The translations under genes were made by a program, and so were the position numbers. The notes below the pieces were generated by a model that was not told where the DNA came from, ran no database searches, and was given only the letters and a program-made list of their open reading frames with translations. Of a DNA stretch of 64,000 nt, positions 25,054-33,845 are shown piece by piece (within the stretch, counting starts at the first letter, position 1; the number at the start of each line of letters is the position of its first letter). Origin of the DNA: Planobispora longispora (GTDB taxonomy: Bacteria; Actinomycetota; Actinomycetes; Streptosporangiales; Streptosporangiaceae); contig NZ_BOOH01000051.1 in assembly GCF_016863135.1 (NCBI RefSeq), forward strand, positions 87,098-151,097, in the 5' to 3' direction.

Positions 25054-25691
25054 CCCGCCTCTATGTGGGGCTGGGTATTCGTAATGTATTTACGGTGTAT
25101 CGAACATCGGCGCCGGCATACTCGGGGAATGGCCCCGCCGGCGGGATCCGGTCGCTTATCCGGAGGCCGGCGATCGCGTGAGGGGATGAGGCGGCGATCC
25201 CCGGCTTGATTGACGGGACGGCGCGCGGGTGAAGAAGCGGTGCCGCGAGGTGGCCGGGAAGCTCCGAGGGGAGCGTGCGCCGCGGGTGCCGTCACCCGGC
25301 GCGAGTGACTTCCGGGCCTCCTTGGGGCTTTGCGGCGATTCCCCGCCCCGCGGATCCGCGGGGGCGCCGGTGCGATCGGTAAGCGTGCTGACCGAAGTGC
25401 CGCGCTGCTCTTGTGCTGGGCAATGGGATGTGGTTTTCTCGCCGTATGTCATCGTTGTCATGAGGGGGCAGCTTGATGACGTTGGCGAGTGGACGTGTGG
25501 TGCGGGCCGGTGCGCCCTTGACATGGCGGCTGTCCGGCGTGTCCCACTGCCGGTGGGCCCGTGGAACACGCCGAACATCTCTGAAGCGTGTGAGGGAACT
25601 CGCTTCTTCTGGAAGAAAACTGCCGGGTCGCGGTTATGCGCCTCTTCGCGGCTCATGTCCTCCGTGCCGCGCAGAGACGCGTCGTATCAAA
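25054..25691. other. stretch with no supported gene
   Basis: Open frames exist on both strands here, but their products are low-complexity, Arg/Ser/Pro-rich, and lack good ribosome binding sites or domain patterns. The region up to about 25110 is AT-rich. It presumably holds upstream regulatory sequence for the AfsR-like gene and the 3' end of the small peptide transcript. Confidence 0.5.
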
Positions 25692-25847
25692 CTAGATGGG
25701 GTAGCCCCAGGGGCCGGCCTGCTGGACCACACCTTCTGCCGCAGGGGAGGCAGACGAATCAGCGCCAGCGGCCGTAGCATTGCCTGCAACGGCGACTACG
25801 GTCGCGAACAGGACCGCGAGGGCAGAGAAGGCAAGGCGTCGACGCAC
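25692..25847 (-). CDS. small secreted peptide, candidate signal precursor
   Basis: 51 residues from GTG 25847, with AGGAG 7 bases upstream (a longer frame exists but lacks a site). Residues 1-25 are a signal peptide: MRRRLAFSALAVLFATVVAV with an Ala-rich cleavage area around ATAAGA. The mature tail is about 20-23 residues and ends QQAGPWGYPI. The gene is divergent from an XRE/TPR regulator gene with only 54 bases between. That layout (secreted pro-peptide beside a HTH-TPR receptor) is what RRNPP quorum-sensing pairs look like in Bacillota. A semi-palindrome at 25866-25880 (GTT..GC.GC..AAC) lies between the two genes. Signalling function is inference. Confidence 0.65.
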   Translation of the reverse strand: MRRRLAFSALAVLFATVVAVAGNATAAGADSSASPAAEGVVQQAGPWGYPI

Positions 25848-25901
25848 GGGAGACTCCTGTCGTAGGTTCTGCTGCTCAACCAACATCTTTCAAGGGGTAA
25901 C

Positions 25902-27194
25902 GTGACTGGTCAAGACTTGGTCGGGCAGCGTATCAAGACCGTGCGCCGTCAGCGCGGCCTTTCCCAGGCGCAGCTCGCCCACCCCGAACTGTCCGACAGT
26001 TACGTGTCGCTCATCGAGAGCGGCAAGCGCACTCCGACCCCCGCGGTGCTGGAACTTCTCGCCGTCAAACTCGACTGCTCGCTCACCTATTTGCTGAACG
26101 GCGTGACCGCGGAGCAAATGCAGGAGATCGAGCTCGCCCTCGGCTATGCCCGGATGGCCATGGAGAACGGCGAGGTGGCCGAGGCGCGCACCCGATACAC
26201 CGAACTCCTCACGGACAACGGACTCGCGGGCCTGCCGCAGCTCCGTCAGGAGGCCGAGTACGGCCTGGCGATCGCGGCGCAGGCCTGCGGCGACCTCGAC
26301 GCGGCGATCGGCCTGCTGAACCGGCTGCGTGAGCGCGACGCGGCCGACATGTCCCCCGAGCGGCACATCGACATCGTGACGGAGCTGTCCATGTGCTACC
26401 GCGAGCGGGGAGACCTCGGGCGGGCGGTGACCGTCGTGGAGGAGATCCTCGGCGGGGCCGTGCGGCCCGTGTGGACCGACGGCCTGATCAGGCTGGGCGC
26501 GCAGCTCCTCGCCGCCTACATCGACCGGGGGGACCTGCTGCGGGCGCAGCAGTTCTCCGACGAGCTCATCGCGGCGGCCGAGACTCTCGGCACGCCGCTG
26601 GCCCTCACCCTGGCGCACTGGGGAGCGGCCATCCTCGCGGTGGAGACCAAGGACGGCGACAAGGCGGTCACCCATGTCCAACGGGCGGTGGCCATCCAGT
26701 CGGAGTACGGCGACCCCCGCCGTTCCAGCCGGCTGCACAACGACTACGCGGCCATCATGCTGCTGGTCCGTCCCACGGAGGCGGCGACCTGGCGCGACAC
26801 CCTGGAGCGGGTGAAGGTGGAGCTGGCCGAGAGCGCCAGCACGTCGAGGGACAAGCTGCGCTGCGCGATGAATCTCATCCGCGCCGAGCTCCTGCTCGGT
26901 TCTTCGGAACGGGCCGAGGCGCACATCCAGACGATCAGCGCCCTCCTCGAGGGGATGCCGAACGACCTGCGGGCAGACGCCCATCTGATGGCCGGCCAGG
27001 TCCTCGCCGAGCTCGGCAGGACCGGGGAGGCCGTCGGTGAGCTGACCGAGGCGATCGCACTGCTGGAGCCACTGCCGACCACCCGGTTCACCACCCAGTC
27101 CTGGGTGACCGCCGCGCAGATCCTGGACCGGGTCGACGAGACCGACCGCAGCGTGGAGGCCTACCACCGGGCGCTGGCCTGCGTGGGCCTGTAG
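25902..27194 (+). CDS. XRE-family regulator with TPR domain, candidate peptide receptor
   Basis: 430 residues from GTG 25902 behind AAGGGG with 5 bases spacing. Residues 5-67 are an XRE helix-turn-helix: GQRIKTVRRQRGLSQAQLA, then SDSYVSLIESGKRTPTP. The rest is about nine helical repeats of TPR type, for example EVAEARTRYTELLTDNG, GDLDAAIGLLNRL, RGDLGRAVTVVEEIL and GRTGEAVGELTEAIALL. TPR superhelices in the Rap/PlcR/NprR group bind short peptides. The divergent neighbour encodes a secreted peptide, making it the natural ligand candidate. Many actinomycete XRE/TPR proteins have no known ligand. DNA target is probably the shared 54-base intergenic region. Confidence 0.87.
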   Translation: MTGQDLVGQRIKTVRRQRGLSQAQLAHPELSDSYVSLIESGKRTPTPAVLELLAVKLDCSLTYLLNGVTAEQMQEIELALGYARMAMENGEVAEARTRYTELLTDNGLAGLPQLRQEAEYGLAIAAQACGDLDAAIGLLNRLRERDAADMSPERHIDIVTELSMCYRERGDLGRAVTVVEEILGGAVRPVWTDGLIRLGAQLLAAYIDRGDLLRAQQFSDELIAAAETLGTPLALTLAHWGAAILAVETKDGDKAVTHVQRAVAIQSEYGDPRRSSRLHNDYAAIMLLVRPTEAATWRDTLERVKVELAESASTSRDKLRCAMNLIRAELLLGSSERAEAHIQTISALLEGMPNDLRADAHLMAGQVLAELGRTGEAVGELTEAIALLEPLPTTRFTTQSWVTAAQILDRVDETDRSVEAYHRALACVGL

Positions 27195-27272
27195 GTCTTC
27201 CGGGCCTTCAGCACGCTGAGAGAGACGGAGGGGGCGGGACCGGGGCAGGCTCTCGGTAGCCTTGGGGATGCC

Positions 27273-27878
27273 ATGAAGACTTCCCCATTCGCGGCCGCCC
27301 TGGTGCTGCTCGCCGCCCTCGTCCTCAGCACGGTCCCCGCCGCGCCGGCTCTGGCCCACGACACGCTGAAAAGCAGCGACCCCGGCAAGGGGGAGAAAGT
27401 CGAGAGCCTGGAGAGGGTGAAGCTGACGTTCACCGCCTCGGTGCGCTTTCCGAAAGTCGTCGTGCGCTCGGCGGACGGCGCGCCGTACCACGACGGCAAG
27501 CCCGCCTCGGACGGTCCCGTGGTGACCCAGGAGGTCAAGCCGGACCTCCCGCCGGGCGAATACGTCATCGCCTACCGCGTGGTCTCCTCGGACGGTCACC
27601 CGATCGAGGGGGAGGTCCCCTTCACCCTGACCGGGAGCACGGCTCCGAGCCCGGCCGCGGAGACGCCCGGGACGAGCGCGAGCCCGAGCCCGGAGGAGAG
27701 CCCGGCCGGTACGGCGGCGCCCGGGGCCTCGGAGTCCCCGGTGCGGCTCACCCCGGCTCCGGCGGCGGACACGGCGGGCTCCGGCGGTGTGCCCGGCTGG
27801 CTCTGGCTCGTCATCGGAGGACTGACCGGCATCGGCATCGGACTGTTCTTCAGCATGCGCAACAAGAAGCAGCCATGA
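27273..27878 (+). CDS. CopC-domain copper-binding protein, membrane anchored
   Basis: 201 residues from ATG 27273. Signal peptide to about residue 28, cleaved at ALA so that the mature protein starts with His (HDTLKSSDPGKGEKVE), the copper(II) ligand typical of CopC. The second ligand region is SSDGHPIEGEVPFTL. A Pro/Ser/Ala linker follows (about 125-170), then a C-terminal membrane segment VPGWLWLVIGGLTGIGIGLFF and a short basic tail. Overlaps the CopD-CtaG gene by ATGA, so the two are co-translated. Likely role: carries copper at the outer face and hands it to CopD for import or for cytochrome oxidase assembly. Confidence 0.9.
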   Translation: MKTSPFAAALVLLAALVLSTVPAAPALAHDTLKSSDPGKGEKVESLERVKLTFTASVRFPKVVVRSADGAPYHDGKPASDGPVVTQEVKPDLPPGEYVIAYRVVSSDGHPIEGEVPFTLTGSTAPSPAAETPGTSASPSPEESPAGTAAPGASESPVRLTPAPAADTAGSGGVPGWLWLVIGGLTGIGIGLFFSMRNKKQP

Positions 27879-30013
27879 GCACCGCGGAGCGGGACGGCGG
27901 CGAGAAAACCGGCGTCGGGAAAACCGGCGTCGAGAAGATCGGCAGCGAGAAGGCGAGCATCGTGGCGGAGGAAGGCGTCCGGGACGGGACCGGACGGACG
28001 GTGCGGCTGGCGCTGGCGGGCGCGGGCGCCGCGGTCGCCGCCCTGGTGGTCGCGATGATCGCGACCGGGGCCGCGACCCCCCGGATCATCCCCGGGCTCT
28101 CCGACGAGGGCGCGCTCACCCGGTGGGGACTGCCCCTGGCCAAGCTGGTGATGGACGCCGCGGGCGTGCTCACCGTCGGCACGCTGCTGGCCGCCGCCGT
28201 CTTCTTCCCCAGCGACAAGGGGCTGCTGGGCAAGTCCGCGCAGGCGTACGTCAGAGCCGCCTCATGGCTGGCGCTCGTCTGGGCGGCCGCCGCCGTGGCG
28301 ACGATGGTCTTCAGCCTGTCCGACGTGCTCGGCCTGCCCGTCGCCGACGTGCTCGGCGGCGACGAGCTGACCAGTTTCGCCAGCCAGGTGTCGCAGGGCA
28401 TCTCGCTCACCCTGGTGGTGCTGTTCGCGGTGGCCGTCGCGCTGTTCTCCCGGGGGGCGATCACCGTCGGCGCGGCGGGCGGCCTGCTCGTCCTCTCCCT
28501 GGTGACCATGCTCCCGCCCGCGCTGACCGGGCACTCCGCCTCCTCCCCCAACCACGACCTGGCCACCACCGGCGTGGCCGTCCACCTGGTGGTCCTGGCG
28601 CTCTGGGTGGGCGGGCTGGCCGTGCTGTGCGCCCACGCGCTGCGCGGGCAGCCGCACCTGGAGGTCGCCGCCACCCGGTTCTCCTCGATGGCGCTGTGGT
28701 GCTTCATCGGCGTGGGATTGTCGGGCCTGTTCAGCGTGGTGGCCCGGCTCACCTCGCTCTCCGAGCTGTTCACCTCCGCCTACGGCCTGCTGCTGCTGGC
28801 CAAGACCGCGGCGTTCGCGCTGCTCGGGGTCGCGGGCTGGTGGCATCGGCGGCGGACCCTGCCCCAGCTCGCCTCGGCCCGCTCCGGAGCGTCCGGAAAG
28901 TCCGGCGCCGGGCGGTCGGGCGCGTTCGCGCGCTTCGCCATCGGCGAGGTCGTGATCATGTTCGCGGCCGTCGGGCTGGCCGTCGCGCTCTCCCGCACGG
29001 CGCCGCCCCCGGCGGTCCTCCCGGCCGATCGGGCCTTCGAGCTGCTGGGCTACCCGATGCCGCCGGAGATCTCGCCGGCGAACCTGGCCTCGCTGTGGTG
29101 GCTCGATCTGTTCTCGGGCACCCTGGCGGTCCTGCTCGGCGGGCTCTACCTCGCCGGGGTGCGGCGGCTGGCCCGGCGCGGCGACTCCTGGCCGTGGGGC
29201 CGTACGGCGGCGTGGTTCACCGGCGTGCTGATCCTGGTCGTCGCCACCCAGAGCGGCGTCGCCCGGTACGCCAAGGTTCTGTTCAGCGTGCACATGGTCG
29301 AGCACATGACGCTGTCCATGCTGGTCCCGATCTTCCTGGTGCTCGGCGCTCCCGTCACCCTGGCCCTGCGCGCCCTCAAGCCCGCGGCGCGCCGCGGGGA
29401 CCGCGGTCCCCGCGAGTGGCTGACCACGATCCTGCACAGCCGGTTCGTCCGCTTCGTCGGCCACCCGGCGATCGCCACCGCGATCTTCGTCGGCTCCGCC
29501 TACGTGCTGTACTTCACGCCGCTGTTCGCCGCGGCGATGGAGGAGCACCTCGGGCACATCGCGATGACGGCGCACTTCCTGCTCAGCGGGTGCCTGTTCT
29601 TCTGGGTGATCATCGGTGTGGACCCGGCGCCGCACCGGCTTCCCCACGTGGCCCGGCTGATCGTCCTGTTCGTCACCATGCCCTTCCACGCGTTCTTCGG
29701 CATCGCGCTGATGAACATGGGCACCGTCCTGGCCGCCGACTGGTACGACCAGCTCGGCCGCACCTGGGGCGCCCCGGCGCTCGCCGACCAGCGGGACGGC
29801 GGGGCCATCGCCTGGGGCTTCGGGGAGATCCCGACGCTGATCGTGCTGATCGCCCTGGCCATGCAGTGGTGGCGTGACGACGATCGGAAGGCGCGCCGCG
29901 CCGACCGCCGCGCCGACGCGGTCGCGGCGCGGACCGGAGGGAGCGGCGACGCCGAGCTCGACGCGTACAATGAGTACCTGGCCAAACTCAATAAGCGAAA
30001 TCGCGCCGAATAG
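27875..30013 (+). CDS. fused CopD copper-import / CtaG oxidase-assembly membrane protein
   Basis: 712 residues from ATG 27875. Residues 1-45 are hydrophilic. About 15-16 membrane segments follow in two blocks. The first block (about 45-370) is CopD-like, with TGHSASSPNHDLATTGVAVHLV supplying His ligands and WVGGLAVLCAHAL. The second block (about 400-680) is the caa3-type CtaG domain: FSVHMVEHMTLSMLVPIFLVLGAP, MEEHLGHIAMTAHFLLSG and FHAFFGIALMN. The two-domain fusion is standard in actinomycetes. It moves copper across the membrane and supports the CuB site of cytochrome c oxidase. Confidence 0.92.
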   Translation: MSTAERDGGEKTGVGKTGVEKIGSEKASIVAEEGVRDGTGRTVRLALAGAGAAVAALVVAMIATGAATPRIIPGLSDEGALTRWGLPLAKLVMDAAGVLTVGTLLAAAVFFPSDKGLLGKSAQAYVRAASWLALVWAAAAVATMVFSLSDVLGLPVADVLGGDELTSFASQVSQGISLTLVVLFAVAVALFSRGAITVGAAGGLLVLSLVTMLPPALTGHSASSPNHDLATTGVAVHLVVLALWVGGLAVLCAHALRGQPHLEVAATRFSSMALWCFIGVGLSGLFSVVARLTSLSELFTSAYGLLLLAKTAAFALLGVAGWWHRRRTLPQLASARSGASGKSGAGRSGAFARFAIGEVVIMFAAVGLAVALSRTAPPPAVLPADRAFELLGYPMPPEISPANLASLWWLDLFSGTLAVLLGGLYLAGVRRLARRGDSWPWGRTAAWFTGVLILVVATQSGVARYAKVLFSVHMVEHMTLSMLVPIFLVLGAPVTLALRALKPAARRGDRGPREWLTTILHSRFVRFVGHPAIATAIFVGSAYVLYFTPLFAAAMEEHLGHIAMTAHFLLSGCLFFWVIIGVDPAPHRLPHVARLIVLFVTMPFHAFFGIALMNMGTVLAADWYDQLGRTWGAPALADQRDGGAIAWGFGEIPTLIVLIALAMQWWRDDDRKARRADRRADAVAARTGGSGDAELDAYNEYLAKLNKRNRAE

Positions 30014-30194
30014 CGCGACGGCTACGGCCCTCTATCCTCATCTGCCGCCCCGACCGTCTCCCTGTAACCTTTCAGGCGGGGGTTCGGGCATCGCCGCAGC
30101 GGGTGCAGCGTTCTGTCACCGTTACGCGCCGCGTTCGTTCACGTGCTCGGTTGGGGACCGATGACCGAGACGTGTGCGTCAGGAAGGTTGAGGA

Positions 30195-30608
30195 GTGTCC
30201 GAAGAACTTCGCATACGCGAGGGAAGGAGCCTGGCCCAGGCTCTCGAGGAGCATCTCGCCGACTGGTCGGGACGTACCGGGATCGCGGTGGAGATCTGGG
30301 CGCTGCCCACCCACGACGCGCCTCCCCGGGTCGCCCGGGCGGTTCTGGCCACCCTGGGGGAGGCGCTGTCCAACGTCGAGCGGCACAGCGGGGCCGGCCT
30401 CGTCTCGATCGCCGTCACGCTCGGGCCCAGCGGCCTGCGCATGACGGTGAGCGACCACGGCCAGGGGTTCACCGGTCAGGCCGGGGGGCGGGGCGTCACC
30501 GCCATGCGGACCCACCTGAGCGAGATCGGCGGCACGGTCACCGTCAACGGGGTGCCCGGCGCGGGCACCACCGTCACCGCCGTGGTGCCCAGCGACCGCG
30601 ATCGTTAG
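30195..30608 (+). CDS. stand-alone histidine-kinase-type ATPase domain protein
   Basis: 137 residues from GTG 30195. The sequence is a single HATPase_c domain of the NarL-kinase kind: the N-box is LGEALSNVERHSGAGLVSIAV (about residue 55), the G1 box is VSDHGQGFTG and the G2-like region is GGRGVTAMRTHLSEIGGTVTV. There is no dimerisation/phosphoacceptor His domain and no sensor region. Such fragments can act as anti-sigma-like or partner kinases, or be remnants. No partner gene is adjacent; the next gene is convergent methionine aminopeptidase. Confidence 0.8.
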   Translation: MSEELRIREGRSLAQALEEHLADWSGRTGIAVEIWALPTHDAPPRVARAVLATLGEALSNVERHSGAGLVSIAVTLGPSGLRMTVSDHGQGFTGQAGGRGVTAMRTHLSEIGGTVTVNGVPGAGTTVTAVVPSDRDR

Positions 30609-30651
30609 GGCGCCGGGCCGGGACCCGCTCAGGGGAGCGCCGGGATCTCGC

Positions 30652-31500
30652 TCAGGGGAGCGTCAGGATCTCGTGGCCGGTCTCGGTGACCAGGATGGTG
30701 TGCTCGAACTGGGCGGTGCGCTTGCGGTCCTTGGTCACCGCGGTCCAGCCGTCCGGCCAGATGTCGTACTCGATCGTGCCGAGCGTCAGCATGGGCTCGA
30801 TGGTGAACGTCATGCCGGGCTCCAGCGTGACCGCCAGCGACGGGTCGTCGTAGTGCGGGACGATCAGGCCGGAGTGGAACGTCGTGCCGATGCCGTGGCC
30901 GGTGAAGTCGCGGACCACGCCGTAGCCGAACCTCTTGGCGTAGGCCTCGATGACCCGACCGACCACGTTGAGCTGCCGGCCCGGGGCGACGGCCTTGATG
31001 GCCCGGCTGGTGGCCTCGCGGGTGCGCTCGACCAGCAGGCGCGACTCCTCGTCCACGTCGCCGACCAGGAAGGTGGCGTCGGTGTCGCCGTGCACGCCGC
31101 CGATGAAGGCGGTGATGTCGACGTTGACGATGTCGCCGTCGCGCAGGACGGTGTCGTCCGGGATGCCGTGGCAGATCACCTCGTTGATCGAGGTGCACAG
31201 GGACTTGGGGTAACCCCGGTAGCCGAGGGTGCTCGGGTAGGCGCCGTGGTCGAGGACGAACTCGTGGCCGATCCGGTCGAGCTCGTCGGTGGTGACGCCG
31301 GGCGCCACGTGCCGCCCGACCTCCTCCAGCGCCTGGGCGGCGATCCTGCCGGCGACCCGCATCCGCTCGATGATCTCGGGGGTCTTGACGTCGGACTCGC
31401 CGGTTTTCGGGGTTTTCTTCCCGACGTACTCCGGCCGCTGAATGTGGGCGGGGACTTTACGCATGGGCGAAATCCGCCCGGGCTGGAGCACTGTTGTCAT
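30652..31500 (-). CDS. map: methionine aminopeptidase, type I
   Basis: 282 residues from ATG 31500 ([17 protein letters not shown]); a TTG at 31509 in the same frame is less likely. It removes the N-terminal methionine from new proteins. All five metal ligands are visible: Asp in VNVDITAF, Asp in GDTDATFL, His in [11 protein letters not shown], Glu in FTIEPML and Glu in [23 protein letters not shown] provides the catalytic His and substrate pocket. The N-terminal 40-residue extension with RPEYVGKK is typical of the actinobacterial longer form. Confidence 0.95.
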   Translation of the reverse strand: MTTVLQPGRISPMRKVPAHIQRPEYVGKKTPKTGESDVKTPEIIERMRVAGRIAAQALEEVGRHVAPGVTTDELDRIGHEFVLDHGAYPSTLGYRGYPKSLCTSINEVICHGIPDDTVLRDGDIVNVDITAFIGGVHGDTDATFLVGDVDEESRLLVERTREATSRAIKAVAPGRQLNVVGRVIEAYAKRFGYGVVRDFTGHGIGTTFHSGLIVPHYDDPSLAVTLEPGMTFTIEPMLTLGTIEYDIWPDGWTAVTKDRKRTAQFEHTILVTETGHEILTLP

Positions 31501-31545
31501 GTTTTCCAAGTCTAGTTGGGGTTACGGCAGGGCAGGATGGTTGAT

Positions 31546-31725
31546 ATGGGTGATCAGTGGTGGTTCTGCCTGAAGCACATGACGGCCGAACCCGAGAGCG
31601 GCTGTCCCAACAAGGATCGCATGGGTCCCTACGAGACGCGCGAGGCCGCGGCCGACGCGCTGAAGACCGCGGCCGATCGCAACAAGAAGTGGAAGGAGGA
31701 CGACCGGGACTGGAACGGCGGCTGA
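31546..31725 (+). CDS. small Trp/Cys-rich protein beside map
   Basis: 59 residues, start ATG 31546 (MGDQWWFCLKHMTAEPESG); an in-frame ATG at 31537 would add three residues. AGGA lies about 8 bases before. The N-terminus WWFCLKHMT with Cys and His, and a later GCPNKDRMGPY, suggest a small zinc- or fold-stabilising site. The second half is a charged amphipathic helix (ETREAAADALKTAADRNKKW), resembling the end of SPOR-like domains. Conserved-looking, divergent from map with a 45-base gap. Function not recognised. Confidence 0.75.
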   Translation: MGDQWWFCLKHMTAEPESGCPNKDRMGPYETREAAADALKTAADRNKKWKEDDRDWNGG

Positions 31726-31798
31726 CCGCCGGCTCCCGGGCCGCCCTCCGGACTTCCGGGCCGGCTCCCGGGCGCCCCGGCTCCTCCCGGAGCGCCTC

Positions 31799-32458
31799 CT
31801 AGGCGTCGACGACCGCGTAGGCCCGCACCGGGAAGGTGCCCAGGCCCGCCACCATCGGCGGGGTGGCGTGGAAGCGGAACCCGCCGTCCGGGAGGGCGGC
31901 GAGGCCGGTCATGTGCTCCACGATCGGGATGCCCGCCCCGAGCAGCAGCGTGTGCGCGGGGCGGGGCCCGCGCGGCGGCGTGTCGTCGATGTTCAGCGCG
32001 TCGATCCCGACCAGCGCCGGCCCCGCCTCCGCCAGCCACCGCGCCGCCTCGGGCTCCAGGTAGGGGTGGCCGTGCAGGTAGGCCTCGGTGCCGAAGTGCC
32101 GGTCCCAGCCGGTGTGGACGAGCACCGCCTTGCCCCGCACGTCCAGGCCGGTCAGCAGGTCCAAGCCGACCGAGCGCAGGCCCTCGGCGCGCACGACCAG
32201 GCCGGGCAGGTCGGCCATCGCCTCCAGCGGCACCTCGGACAGGTCCGGGCCGCCGGGGTAGCGGTGGTAGGGGGTGTCGAGGTAGGTGCCGGTGTTGCCG
32301 GCCAGCTCGATGCTGCCGATGTGGAACTCGGTGCCCGGCTCGTAGACGTCGCGCGAGGCCTCGCGGCTCAGGTGGACGCCCAGCCGGGGCCCGGGGATGC
32401 CGGGGTAGGTGACCATGCCCTCGGTGATCCGGTGGCTCAGCTCGATCAGCCGTCTCAC
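31799..32458 (-). CDS. cyclase-family (kynurenine formamidase-like) protein with altered metal motif
   Basis: 219 residues from GTG 32458, which overlaps the stop of the upstream CBU_0592-type gene by GTGA. The fold is that of the cyclase/arylformamidase family: RLIELSHRITEGMVTYPGIPG at the start and VLVHTGWDRHFGTEAY later. The usual metal motif HxGTHxDxPxH is present as NTGTYLDTPYH (about residue 62), so the first and second His are Asn and Tyr while Asp and the last His remain. This variant subgroup exists in actinomycetes as I recall, but its reaction is not known to me. Confidence 0.8.
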   Translation of the reverse strand: MRRLIELSHRITEGMVTYPGIPGPRLGVHLSREASRDVYEPGTEFHIGSIELAGNTGTYLDTPYHRYPGGPDLSEVPLEAMADLPGLVVRAEGLRSVGLDLLTGLDVRGKAVLVHTGWDRHFGTEAYLHGHPYLEPEAARWLAEAGPALVGIDALNIDDTPPRGPRPAHTLLLGAGIPIVEHMTGLAALPDGGFRFHATPPMVAGLGTFPVRAYAVVDA

Positions 32459-32724
32459 GATGCGTTCAACGCCTTCTTCCTGGATCGGGCCGTGACCATC
32501 CTGGTGACGGCCGTCACGCCGATCACCGCCCAGACGGCGTTGAGGATGGTCGAGGGCCATGCGGTGTGGTAGGCCGTGCTGATCATCAGGGCGATCGAGC
32601 CGAAGAGGTTGAGCAGCTGGTACGGCATGCCGTCCCCGGCCATCCGGGACGACGAGGCCATGACGTAGGCGAACAGCAGGGTCGCGGCCCCGGCCCAGCC
32701 GATCAGGTCGATGAGGAGCGTCAC
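32455..32724 (-). CDS. small membrane protein, CBU_0592-like
   Basis: 89 residues from ATG 32724 with three hydrophobic segments: TLLIDLIGWAGAATLLFAYV, LLNLFGSIALMISTAY, and ILNAVWAVIGVTAVTRM. The pattern (LIGW at the start, YQLLNLFGS, AVWAVIG) fits the CBU_0592 family of small membrane proteins with unknown function. It ends in a basic tail, ARSRKKALNAS. Overlaps the cyclase start, so the two are co-translated. Confidence 0.8.
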   Translation of the reverse strand: MTLLIDLIGWAGAATLLFAYVMASSSRMAGDGMPYQLLNLFGSIALMISTAYHTAWPSTILNAVWAVIGVTAVTRMVTARSRKKALNAS

Positions 32725-32827
32725 GGAATCACGCTCCGGTGCGGGAGGAACTCATGGCACCATGATTCCGAGCTCCTTATCTGAAGGGCAAGTAAAGATT
32801 CCTTCAGCTCGTCGTAAGCTGAGCTGT

Positions 32828-33781
32828 ATGGACATCGACCCCCGGCGGCTCCGGGTGCTGCACGAGGTCGCCCGCCGCGGCGGCGTCATGCGCGCGGCGG
32901 AGGCGCTCCACCTGACCGCCTCCGCGGTCTCCCAGCAGCTCGCCCTCCTGGAGCGGGAGGTCGGGCTCGCGCTCATCGACCGCTCCCAGCGCCGCGCGGC
33001 CCTCACCCCGGCCGGGCGGGTGCTCGCCGGATACGCCGAACGGGTCGAGGAGGAGCTGGCCGAGGCCCGCAGGGAGCTGACCCGCTTCACCGAGCGCCTG
33101 TCCGGGCCGGTGACCGTCGCGGCCTTCCCCACCGTCATCCGGCACCTGCTGGTGCCCGCGCTGGGCGCGCTCGCCGGCGACCACCCCCGCCTCGAACCGC
33201 GCATCATCGAGCTGTACGGCCCCGCCGCGCTCCAGGAGCTCCGGCTCGGCGGCGTGGACCTGGTCATCACCGAGCACGACGCCGACGAGCCCGTCCAGGA
33301 GCGGCCGTCGGTCGTCTCCCACCGGATCCACGTGGACGAATACCGGATCGTGGTGCCTCCGGGCTGGACGCCGGGGCAGGAGGGGATCCCGCGCGACGTG
33401 GCGGATCTGGCGGACGCGCCCTGGATCGCCGGGCCCCCGGGCCAGGCGTGCGGCCACGCGCTGGACCGGCTGGCCGCCCTGCACGGGTTCACCCCGCGCC
33501 GGGTCCACGTGATCGAGGAGTTCCCGCCGATCCTGGCCCTGGTCGCGGCCGGCCACGGCGCGGCGATCGTGCCGTCCCTGGCGCTGCTGGACGTCCCGGC
33601 GGGGGAGGTCGCCGTCACCGCCATCCCGGGGGTGGGCGCGCGCAGGCTCGACGCGGTGACCCGCGTCAGCCGTACCCGCTCCGGAGAGCCCGACCCGGTG
33701 CAGGCCGTGGTCATCGCCGCGCTGCGGGAGGCCGCCGACGGCCTGACCGTCCGGCTCGGCGAGCACTGGGCGCCGCGGTAG
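32828..33781 (+). CDS. LysR-family transcription regulator
   Basis: 317 residues from ATG 32828 (MDIDPRRLRVLHEVARRGGV); the frame is open further back but the winged-helix begins here. The HTH is GGVMRAAEALHLTASAVSQQLALLE, followed by the linker helix and two substrate-binding Rossmann-like lobes with VTVAAFPTVIRHLLVPALG and VDLVITEHDADEPVQE. It is divergent from the CBU_0592/cyclase pair with about 100 bases between, so it probably controls that pair and itself. Effector unknown. Confidence 0.92.
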   Translation: MDIDPRRLRVLHEVARRGGVMRAAEALHLTASAVSQQLALLEREVGLALIDRSQRRAALTPAGRVLAGYAERVEEELAEARRELTRFTERLSGPVTVAAFPTVIRHLLVPALGALAGDHPRLEPRIIELYGPAALQELRLGGVDLVITEHDADEPVQERPSVVSHRIHVDEYRIVVPPGWTPGQEGIPRDVADLADAPWIAGPPGQACGHALDRLAALHGFTPRRVHVIEEFPPILALVAAGHGAAIVPSLALLDVPAGEVAVTAIPGVGARRLDAVTRVSRTRSGEPDPVQAVVIAALREAADGLTVRLGEHWAPR

Positions 33782-33845
33782 GGCCGCCGGGGACCCAGGG
33801 AGCCCGCCGGGACGCCCTCGATTCCGGGAGCGGGTCGCCGGGCGC

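Noticed and set aside
25156..25656. 166-residue minus-strand frame upstream of the small peptide gene
   Set aside because: Low-complexity Ser/Pro/Arg product, no convincing ribosome binding site and overlap with equally long frames on the other strand.
25229..25865. Plus-strand frames running over the secreted peptide gene
   Set aside because: No domain pattern and no good start site; they overlap a gene with a clear signal peptide and ribosome binding site on the other strand.
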